Below, piece by piece: positions 22,439 to 32,600 of a DNA stretch of 64,000 bases. A program made the translations under genes and the position numbers. Origin of the DNA: Carex sylvatica (lineage: Eukaryota > Streptophyta > Magnoliopsida > Poales > Cyperaceae); assembly GCA_964058845.1 (NCBI GenBank), contig CAXKVR010000008.1, positions 248,001-312,000 on the forward strand, written 5' to 3'. Under the pieces are notes generated by a model. It did no database searches. It was given only the letters and a program-made list of their open reading frames with translations, and was not told the DNA's origin. How positions within the stretch are numbered: position 1 is the first letter of the stretch; the number at the start of each line of letters is the position of its first letter.

Positions 22439-24256
22439 TGATGCGCGTAAAGTGTACGCTAAAAAGTTTCAGTACAATAAGATGTACCTTTTAAACCTTA
22501 AACGCTTTTGAGTCAAATTGCAAGTGCACAATTATATCAAAGTAGTATTTTAGGTATCGATCCACAGAGAGTATGGAAAATACTTAGTTTTGAACTCTAA
22601 ATAATTAATTTCAGAAAATAATAATAAAGTAAAGTGCAATAAAGTAGAATAAGGGGGGGTTTGTTTAAGTAATCCTAAAGTTTGGGTTCAATACCCGTGA
22701 ATAAGGAATAGTAAACAATAGATGTAAATGAAATGAAAGAAAGAAATATTGGTTTGCTTTCAAGTTGAGAAGATCTAGGGGTCTTTGGTCTACAATCCCT
22801 TGCTAATTCAATCTATTCGGTTTGTTTATATTCATGTTTGATTTAAATGAGGTTTCTAACCTAATATGTTAGCCTATTTCAATTAATTATTGATACAAGT
22901 ATTTTGGTGGGTTGGGTTAATTTTCCTCGAGTTTTAGGGCTGTCACCATCCTAAAGGGATATTTAACAATCACGTTCACACAAAATACATATCAATACTT
23001 AATCAATATAGGTGTCCAAATTAGGGGTTTGACTTCAGAAATACCTACCTCACCAAACCCTAACTCTAATTTCTGGAGATCCGGTTTATATCCTAGTGTT
23101 AATAAGATATCCTATACCTTTATGATTTGATTGATACAGGGTGGATTACTTGACCTATGCTGGAGTTTAATGATTAAAGCGGAAAAACAGGACATAGCAC
23201 GATTTCTAGCTACTTTAATTCATTAAACCTAACATGGTACTTGTAATTTCAAGTATATGAAATCATAAAGAATAATTCACAGAAATTACCATTAAATCAA
23301 ACAATCATAATAAAAACAATATAACTGAATAAATATAATTAAACAAGTTCATGCATGATGACCTAAACCCCTAGAGAGATAACTACTCACTCTTGGAGAG
23401 ATCCATTACAAAAATTGGCAAAGTAAGAAGAAATCAAATGAAAGAAAATGATTACACCCTTTGACAAATCAAAGCCCTCTATCTTGCCGAATCTTGCTCC
23501 GGAAATCCTTCTTCTCCTCGCTTGAAAGCTTTCCTTTCTTCAGAATTTATCGCTAAGTGTGTGTAAAGAGAGAGAATGATGGTGTGTTGGTTGATGTCCG
23601 ATTGAATCCCTGATATGACAAAGAACTCTCTCTTTTATAGCCAAGGATTATGCCCGATTTAGAGGCTAGAAGGTGGGGTTAGTGGGTGCTCTGTTTTACA
23701 TTACTTCCCTGGCAAGTATGTGTATTTCTGGCAGTAAAAACGCGTCCATAAAGCGCCAAAAATAGAAAAACTGTCAAACCGGGCAGTTATTGGCTTTCTG
23801 CGGGTCCAGTGTGGATGGATGATCCGCACTGCGGGTGGCTTCACTCGCACTGGGACAAGTTTTCTTTTTTAACTTCTGCGAATTTCTCTGGATGCGGGTG
23901 CCACTACGGATGGATGACCCGCACTGCGGGTGGAATCTGCTCTTCTGAAGTTGCTGAATTTTGGCTAAGTACTGAATACGGATGGGCTCATCCGCACTGG
24001 CCTCAGTGCGTCCGCACTAGGCTCGGACTTTTCCTCTGCGCTGCGAGTGCGGCTGGATTGATCCGCAGTGCGGGTGGTTGATCCGCACTGGGGGGTATTT
24101 TTGCTATTTTGCATTGTTTCCTGCATAGAAAAGCCAAATAACTGCAATAACTTGATTCTAGGTGTATTTTAATCACTTTATATTATAAATACAAGATAAT
24201 TGGTGTTATTTTATGATGAAAACTAGATCGAATATGTATATAATTTATGCTTATCA
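22439..24256 (-). mobile_element. Solo LTR, Athila/Tat-like family 2 (1818 bp)
   Basis: It starts TGATGCGCGTAAAG and ends TTATGCTTATCA (plus strand), with perfect TATAT duplications at 22434-22438 and 24257-24261. It shares long stretches with the solo LTR at 13446-15474 (TCATGCATTGACCTAAACCC-like, GATGAAAACTAGATCGAATA). The GC-rich part at 23795-24090 iterates ATGATCCGCACTGCGGGTGG-type words. The ORFs at 23809-24081 and 23965-24147 are by-products of these repeats. Confidence 0.9.
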
Positions 24257-24261
24257 TATAT

Positions 24262-24910
24262 GCAAAAGTCTTTTAATTTTCATCGAGCTCAAAGGCATCC
24301 AGATAGATTGTGCCAGTACTCTATTTTATTTTATTTTTTAAATTGGGAGACGAGCTCAAATGCGCCCCTAAGGACTTATTGCCAGTACTCTTATTTTCTC
24401 CATCTTTGCAAAATAATTTTTTTTTTCATTTTTTCATTTGCTTATATCATGAATACACACATCCACTGGTATTCTCTCATATCAATGGATATCCCAATCT
24501 TTCTATTATTTAAAATCCCATTTCCTTATTTTTAAAGGCACAATTCAGTTTCAAAATGCTTTTTCGACATGATTCAAGTTTTCATCTTTCCAAGTTCTCA
24601 AAACAATCTCATTTAAAGCAGTTCTATGGTAAAATATGGGGTTAGGTCTAATTAATTTGGGGTCATCCCAATCATAACCAATTTTTTCACAAAAGTCTTT
24701 AATTCTAACAATTCATGCAAGTTTTCCACCTAAAAATATAATTTTTGAAAAATAAACATGTCCTAAATGCAGATACATTTTTCTTCTATTCAACCCCCCC
24801 AAGCTTGAATGAAACATTGTCCTCAATGCTTGAATTCACACAAGAAAAAGTAAATAGAAGAAAATATGAAAACTAACCAGACATGGAGTGAGGGCTGAAG
24901 CGGGGGCACC
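24262..24910 (-). mobile_element. 3' internal noncoding region of the Athila/Tat element
   Basis: Between the end of the gag-pro frame and the solo LTR. The minus strand has TTCAAGCTTGGGGGG at about 24797-24815, preceded by the typical CATTGAGGACAATG phrase seen after pol in this group. No RT, RNase H or integrase motif is present. Confidence 0.65.
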
Positions 24911-26411
24911 TCACTGATCGGTGGGAGGTGGGTCGGGTGGATCTGGGCGGAGCGCCCACCTCTGAGGTGCACGGATGGAGTGCTGGTCTGCACGGCCCGG
25001 ATGATATCTGTACGGTCCGTGTGAGCTGGCGCTGATTCTACTGGTAAGGAATGTGGCTGGTGTCGTGCATGTGAACTTCTTGATCAAATCTCCAATCACA
25101 GTTTGCTGAACTCGCATTATAATACTCCAAATCTTCATTTGCAGAGCTTTCAAATCATCCAAGAGGTTGGGGTTGGCTGGAAACGGTTTGAGTTCAAGAG
25201 TTGGTTGCTCTGTCTGGGCTGCTGTACGGTCCGTATGAGATGAGTCTGATCCGTGTACTGCCCCTGTGTGAGCCTTGTGCGCCCCGTGTGTCTGCGCCAG
25301 CTACTCCTGCGATTCAGATAAATAATCAGGATATATTTTTAAAAAAAATTTACCATAATCCTCACGGCTTTGTTCCTTGACCAAGTGGTCAACCATGTCG
25401 ATCGCGCAGCACGTTTCTGGTTTGTCTGGTTCAGAAGGGTACTTCATAGCTCGATTGAGGTTGAACTGGACCTTTTTGTCTCCAATCCGCAGAGTCAGGG
25501 TTCCATTCTCCACGTCAATGAGTGTTCGAGCTGTCTTTAAAAATGGTCGTCCCAGAATGATAGAGATTTTTTTGTCTTCCTCCATCTCCATGACAACAAA
25601 GTCAACAGGTACATAAAACTTGCCAACCAGAACTGGCACATCCTCCACTATCCCAAGTGGTAGCCTGACAGAAGAATCAGCAAGCTGTAAAGTCATGCGC
25701 GTGGGTTTGAGCTCGCCTACTCCCATGCGCTCAAAGATAGTGCGTGGCATGAGACTCACGCTGGCCCCTAAGTCACATAGTGCTCGCTGAATGGTAGCTT
25801 TCCCAATTTGGCAAGGAATGGAGAATTTGCCTGGATCTTCTAGTTTTGGCGGGAGCTCGCTACTCAAGATTGCGCTGCACTGCTCTGTGAGTTTCACCGT
25901 CTCATGCCCCCCCAAGCTTCGTTTGTTTGTGAGGATGTCCTTGAGGAACTTGGTGTAGGTTGGTATTTGGGTTAAGGCATCGGTGAATGGAATGGTGATG
26001 TGCAGTTGCTTGAGCACTTGGATGAAGTTGGCGAATTGCTCGTTAAGTCTAGATTCAGCTAGCATCTGAGGAAAGGGTACAGGCGGCCGATATGGTGGTG
26101 GTTTTTGGGCCTCCTTTCTTCCCTGGCTGTCAGGTCCATTTTGTACGGGTCGTGTCACACTGACACGGTCCGTGTCGAAACTAGTTTGAACTGGTTCTGC
26201 TGGTCGTGTCGACTCTGCACGGTTGGGTTGCTCAGTTTCTACAACATGTGAGTTATGCACGGTCCATGTGGAGTCTGCACGGTCCGTGTGCTGGGCTGCT
26301 GAATCAGTGTGATGGCTTTGACCTCTCCTCTGGGGTTGAGTTCTGGTTGACTGGGCAGCCTTCCAGGTTGTGGTTGATTCGATGCCAAGTAGATATGTTT
26401 GTGGGATATCA
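24911..26411 (-). pseudogene. Gag-protease of an Athila/Tat-like Gypsy element lacking RT/IN
   Basis: The minus frame 26390-25301 has an RPPVPFPQ segment leading to protease. It continues through FTDALTQIPTYTKFLKDIL and QRALCDLGASVSLMP (aspartic protease active site in the DLGAS form usual for Athila) to IILGRPFLKTARTLIDVE near its end. A TAG at 25301-25303 interrupts, and the same phase continues to 24911 through LELKPFPANPN, which resembles the start of the RT linker. It then jumps to a C-terminal-like tail with no RT, RNase H or integrase in between. At 26387-26411 the first 25 bp of the LTR (TGATATCCCACAAACATATC...) are fused to gag interior, with a frame shift relative to 20161-20533. 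PVQ/TVH repeats in the linker come from the ACACGGTCCGTGT words. Confidence 0.82.
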
Positions 26412-26687
26412 CGGTGCTTAACATGATGGGTCCATAGAAGAGGAATATGTGTCAGGATCATGCACGCCATCTGTAAAACTGCCCTGAGACGACAGATCCG
26501 CTCCAATCGTATCCTCATATAACGACGGGCCATCTCCAGTCAGATCCACCGAGGACGTGCCCGCTCCAGTCGAATCCACAGCATCTGGACTCGCTCCAAC
26601 CGAACCCACTGTAGGCTCAGCTCGTACTCTCCACCGTCTAGCTCTAGGCATACTACATTTACCAAAAAAAATATATTTATCAATCAC
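26412..26687 (-). pseudogene. Probable N-terminal exon of the interrupted PMD pseudogene
   Basis: The minus frame starts MPRARRWRVRAEPTVGSVG, followed by an acidic/Ser-rich low-complexity lead ending DTYSSSMDPSC, a style common before the PMD in MAIL-like proteins. It stops where the retroelement block begins. CGGTG at 26412-26416 equals CGGTG at 19759-19763 at the other side of the block, and the minus-strand reading can be carried across with one frame change. The assignment rests on position and style more than on conserved residues. Confidence 0.5.
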
Positions 26688-28191
26688 AACTTAAGCAATT
26701 CAACAGTTATGAACAATTAAAAAATGTGATATTTTTTCTAAGATAAAAAAAATACAATTGATTTATAGTTATAAAGTATTAATGGAATGATATTAATTAT
26801 ATAATAAAAGGATATTAATTATATAATATTATTACAATAATTATTTAATATATCAACATAAATGAGAATATTCAGCTGATTTATGTACATTGTATGTCAT
26901 TGCATGTCTAGCTAGTTTTAAATCATAAAACCAATAATAAGATAGCCTCCAAACAATAATTATACCAAGACTAATCATAGTACGTACTAGATGGCTATTT
27001 ATAAAATTAATGCTAGTTTTTGTGTAGTTTCTTTCATATAATGTTCTTAATTTCAACAATATTATGGTACAAAATTAAGTTGGACAATTTAATCCTGTAA
27101 TTCTCACAATTTATAATACCGCAATTCTCACAATTTAATAGCATTTATAAATAACCCGCAATTCTCACAATTCGTGAAATTCAACCAATTCGAGCAATTC
27201 AATCAATTCAACTAATTACTCACATTTAACCCTAAGTCCTCTAATCGAATCGAATCAAATCAAATCAAATCACATCTAACCTTAAACTTTCGAATTGAAT
27301 CGAATCAAATCAAATCAAATCACATTCGATAATTTAATCACATTTAACCTAAACCCTAAACTATAATCAAATAAAAAAAAAACTCACATGTTCAAGCGAG
27401 GGAGAAGCGAAGCGAGGCGCGAGGCAGCGGGTGCGTGGTGCGAGGCAAAGAAGGGACGGAGATGGCAGTGGCAGCAGTAAAGGAGCGTGGTGCGTGGTGC
27501 GTGGTGCGGAGCTAGGGCGGAGGCTAGGGTGGCAGTGGCAAGGGTGGCCGGACGGGGGAGCTAGGGCAGGGCTAGGATTTTTTTTTTCCTCTTTTGTTCT
27601 GGGCGAGACGAAGGCAAAGAGACAGAGATCACGAGAGAGGGAGAAGGGGTTTCATTAGATGGCTAGTGGACCGCCCGTGAGGGAGCAGTCTGCTAGGGGA
27701 ATAGACTGCCCGCTATGGGGCGGGTTCCTTGCTCTATGGCCCGCCTATTATGGGGGCAGTTCACTGGAAATTTTGGACCGCCTCAGACCCAGACAGTCAG
27801 GGTATTAATAAAAAAAATTAACCTGCATGAGTATTTTTTTTGTTTTTTAAATTCTGAGGGGATATTAATAAAAATGGCCGCATATACCCTAGTCTACATG
27901 ATATTGTTGTAAAGACTTAGATGGAACCTAAATTGAATGACTAACTTTTCTTGGAAGAAATCAGTTGACTTTAGACAACCATATAACGGATTGGCAAATA
28001 AAATTAAGGTAAAGGGAATACATACAATTTGGGGTTACTTTTAGACTGTTTAGAGGAGAGTAGCCAAGCGACCAACCATTAAGTTTCTGATATATTATTA
28101 AAATTTAAATCAAATAAATTGCAGAATGAATAGTTTAGTCAAATACGACATAAGCCTGAACTATTGGTGTGCATTGTGCCTAGCTGACAAA
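26688..28191. other. Transposon flank: AT-rich, then GC-rich 27390-27800; no host gene
   Basis: 26690-27390 is AT-rich with AATTC/AATCAAATC runs. 27390-27660 is purine/G-rich (GAGGCGCGAGGCAGCGGGTG) and 27661-27790 contains repeated GC-rich inverted words (ACCGCCCGTGAGGG, AGTCTGCTAGGGGAATAGAC). This may be the outer end of the MULE-PMD element. The ATAAAAATGGCCGCA...CCTAGT at about 27868-27896 resembles the outer flank of the foldback at 9171-9200. The ORFs at 27431 and 27715 are composition artefacts. Confidence 0.4.
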
Positions 28192-28593
28192 TAGGGATGT
28201 AAACGAATCGTATATGGGCATGTAGTGATCAAACTATATTCTTATATGCTATAATTTTTCAGATACAGATATATAGAGTTTCGAATACGAATATGAATCA
28301 GAAGTAAAAAGAAAAAATACGGATCAAATATTGGATGGATGCTGATAATTATAAATAAGTTACTGATATACATTCTATGAAAGAAATAACATCTAAATAT
28401 ATTTTTTTAAATTCATTAGACCTGATATATTCCATAATAAATTTGTTGGCTACAAAACATATATGTGTTACCAAAATAATAGTCATTAATTATGTCATAG
28501 TGTTATATTGTTCATCAGAATATACCAATCCAAGATTGATAAATATTCGGATCTGAACGAAATTAGATAATATCTAATCCGTTTACACCCCTA
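28192..28593. mobile_element. hAT-like MITE (402 bp)
   Basis: The left TAGGGATGTAAACGAATC and the right GATT...CCGTTTACACCCCTA form imperfect terminal inverted repeats of about 18 bp (TAGGGRTGTAAACG). The TAGGGGTGTAAAC end is typical of plant hAT MITEs. I could not recognise a clean 8-bp target duplication. Confidence 0.6.
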
Positions 28594-29171
28594 TTGACTT
28601 GACAACTAGGGGCGAAGGCAGGAATTTAGTGAATGGGGAAATTCCAATAAGAAATGATGTAAGAGAGAGAATATAAAATAAAAAGTGTTACGTGTAAGCT
28701 TTTGATTTTTTTAATTAAAAAAGTTTTAAAATATTAGAAGTCTCTCAAATTATACACAAATAATTTTTTTTTTAAAAGAATGGGGTCGATAGTATAAAAT
28801 TTTACAAAAAATATGAGGGTCAATTTTCTTGTACACGTAGCATTTTACTATAAATTATAGAATAAAAATCTACTTCATTATCAGTTTAAAAAATAAAAAT
28901 AAAAAATAAGAGTTAATTAGCCCCATTCTATACTCATGTCTCCGTCACTGTTGACAACCATCTAAAAATAGATTAGCACTCTTCTAAGTGCAGAGTTAAT
29001 TATCTATCCATGACCCATTCAAAAATCTCATCTTTACTCCAATAACATGGTCTCAGGTCGGATGGCAAGTTGTTAGAAAGAATTAGCACGGTAACATTCG
29101 ACTTCTCATGGCCACATATAAACTGCAGGGGTCCCGTATCAGTTTAATGCCTAGAGTAGAGCGTCACAAAA

Positions 29172-29269
29172 GGGATTGACAACAGACGCTTCTCCTAGAG
29201 TTAAACACTGCTCTATACAAGGGATTGACAACAGACGCTTCTCCTAGAGTTAAACACTGCTCTATACAG
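29172..29269. repeat. Near-perfect 49-bp tandem duplication
   Basis: The unit starting GGGATTGACAACAGACGCTT at 29172 is repeated directly at 29221. The copies differ only at the last base. It is a recent slippage or replication duplication. Confidence 0.9.
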
Positions 29270-29618
29270 CGACGTATACGAATCTTGCGTGCCTTCTTAC
29301 TGATTCAACACGATTGTGTTAAGAGTTATGGAATTGCGCCTTCTTACTGATAGCATTTTAGGAATCAAAATATTATTTTTTAGCAGAGAACGAACGAACC
29401 ATGCTGTCTTGTTTGGCCATACAATCTCCGTAAACATGCTCATCCAAAGCTGCAGGGGTCAAAATTTACAATTGAAAATCTTCCAACTAGTCAAAACTAG
29501 CGAGGAAAAAAACATTTAACAGCAACTGAACAACTCTTAAAGAGTGTCATGGACATTTTTTTCCCTTCGTTTTTTTGCACAACCTTGTCTAAAACATGCC
29601 TCTTATATTATTCTCAAA

Positions 29619-32600
29619 CTACCATTGCTTCTTCCCCTTTCTCTTCTTTTTCCCACTGCTGTTGCCACCACTTGCACTCTTAGATGCACTAGAGTTCCCT
29701 GCAGTGGTTGCATCATTAGGTGAGCTGAATGGGTCGAAGGCACCTGAATTGACGGCATTTTGCAACCACTGGAAGAATTCTTCTTCAGTCATTTCTTCTT
29801 CCATGTTGGCAGGACCTGTACCTGGGCCCCCATGGCTAGAACTACTTCCCTTTGAGTTACTAGGTTTTGTTAAGCTTGCATTTACATGAAAGCTCGGTTT
29901 GTGGGAGTTTGCCGGGCACCTCATTCCCTGTGCTTTAAATTATTAGATATTAAGGAAATGGTACAGTACTGGTACATTCTGGTGCTGGACCTGATCAAAA
30001 AATGTTTTGTTTCGGACACATACCTGACAGCTGAACCACTCAGTGACATCATATATCTTGCTATCTGCGCAAACATAGGCACATGGTGTCTCCATCTGCA
30101 CAATTTTTAAAACATTAACATTTTATGCCAGCAATGTTAGAAGTTTCACTAAATTGCACAGTAACCAACACCATGAAATCATAATCATCATACCCCCTGA
30201 TATCCGTTAATATGTATACCAAAACAAGCTGGATTTTCTTCCCTTATCTTTTATTATCTCAAGTTAGGCTATCTAGAATCGTTTGTATATTGGTTGAAAT
30301 ATAAATGATCCAATTTCTTTTCAATGTCCAAACAGATGACCTAAGCCATTCAATGTGACTTGTATATTAAAACTGTATAGGATCCCAAATTTTGTTATTT
30401 TATAACTTTTATAATACTTTTTTGGATCAAGAAAAATGACACAAAAATAGTAAAAAAAAATACAAATGCTTGCATATCAAATGTTTCTTTCATCTTAAAA
30501 ATAGTAAAAAAAAAATTCTAAAAATATTAGAACCTGGTTCCTACAAAATTTTGATATGTGGATCATATTAAATAGTTTGGGTCGACCATTTGGACATGAG
30601 AAAGTTTTAGGCCGCATTTCATCCAAAATACAAACATTTTTGCAATAGCCCAACTCTATTCTTTTTTAATAAATTATTACCAAATGTGGTATTAACCAAA
30701 AAAGGGTACTATTAATTATAATTGAAACTAGAGACGTATGCAATCACTATCTCTATTATAGAGATTAGAAAATTACCTTATGAAGCAGCCCAAATAAAAG
30801 GGGTTGAAAAGACTGTTCAAGCCATCCATCTCCATCTCTGGCTTGATGAAATTCTTTACAATCCTACAAGATTAAAAAGAAGTTAATCAAATCTGGCTAT
30901 AAGTTTACTACTTCCAATTAAATAATTTGTAAGGCAGAAACAAAACCTGACACCATCTAGCCTTTGCCTTGGACCGATCAGTACATATCCATATATGAGA
31001 ATCACCACACTTTTTGCAAACAATTCGTCTTAAATCTCCAAATGGTTTATTATCCGTTCCCTCGGGTCGACCAGGCCCAAACCCAAAAATGCCATTTCGA
31101 CCCCTCTGCAAAGAGAAAGGAAAAATAGGAGGAAATATCAGCAAGTTGAAACTTGAAAGCAATCTTTAAAATTTAAGAAATAGAGGCACCTTTTGAGAAG
31201 CAGAAGCTTGAAACAATTGAAAATAATTCAACAATTCCTCTCTCTTCAGTTCATCATCATATGTTTTTCGTTTCAGAGAATCAAGAAGAACCTGTTTTTT
31301 TTAGCAAGTTAAATAATTAATAATTTATCATAATGTGAATCCTGAATTGATGGTCAGACACATAAAACATATATATTAATACATTATACTTGTAAGCCAA
31401 AAATGAGAGTTGAGAACTCTACAACCTCATATGCATTTTGAAGCTTCTTAAATGCTTCTGCAGCTTTCTCATTTCCTATGTTCTTATCTGGATGGACTAG
31501 CATTGCCTAGACAGAGATAACAAAGATTTCACTACGATTTTTCTAAAATGTGACAAAATAATAATTTGAATGGTCCAGATTGCTTTAATAGCAAGAATTT
31601 ATAGTTCAGATGGTTCAAGGGACAGTTATTATGCCCCTATTAACAAAACTAAACTAAGAAAAGAAACATATTTTGAAAATGGTACACCAAAGAGGTACTT
31701 TGAAAATAACACTCACAAGTCATTATTTGCAATAAGAATTCAGTTCTTATTGGTTTTTTGCAAATGCAAATCAATTGTTAGATAATTTCAAGTAAAACAG
31801 CAATTTACACATTATTTTTTCATACAGCTCAACCAAATATCTTAATATAAATCCATATATACGACTTACAAACTAGAAATACTTTAATTCATTTTATGTT
31901 CAGGGTCAAATCTAACAACACGGAGTAAACCATTTCTTATCACACTCACCGTCAATTGGGTGATTTTTGTAAAAGCTATGTAATTATGTCCATTTTGAAC
32001 ATATGAATTGCGTGCATAACAAAGTTAGCACTCAATCTAGCTTACCTTTGTTTGTGCAAGTCCAAGGAAAGAACTTATTTTACAAACTATTCATATGGTA
32101 TTCTTATTTTAACTTGTCGCTGGGATGTATTTTTTGTTTTTATAAGTTGAATGAATTTTTTTAGAAAAAAAAAGACAAAAAATCCTTCACAAGTGAGTGC
32201 AAATATCCCAAAATACATAGGTGTTATTTGCGAAGTGTAGGGTGCTGTGGGCAATAAGAACTTGAAAGAAACAACAACATCCCTCTTTTTAGTGCATGAT
32301 GCAGCAAAAATACCAATAAAACCTTTTAATCATCAAATTTATAAAGCTAGGCTCTACCACCAACCTTTTTTCTGTATTCCCTTTTGAGCCAGGTAGCGTC
32401 TATTGCACCCCGACGAGGTAGACCCCAAACTGAGTAGTGATCAGGGCAATTTAATAACCTAATTATCTCTTCTTCTGAGGTCAATTCTTTCTCAGCTTCC
32501 TCCCCACTAGTAGACGGTTCGCCAGGGCCTCTATCTGTTGGCATCTGCCGAACAAAGGGAAAAGTGCCATCTGTCCCAAAAATATGTTCAGTAATATGCC

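Noticed and set aside
23809..24147. ORFs of 90 and 60 codons with Trp/His/Cys-rich protein
   Set aside because: They result from iterated GC-rich words inside a solo LTR bounded by a perfect target duplication.
27431..27658. GC-rich 75-codon ORF
   Set aside because: Simple purine/G-rich composition gives long frames; no domain or splice context.
28184..28601. 8-bp target duplication around the 28.2-kb MITE
   Set aside because: The flanks do not match cleanly; I kept only the TIR-based call.
29596..29889. 97-codon plus-strand ORF with Leu/Pro-rich protein
   Set aside because: Antisense of the J-protein last exon.
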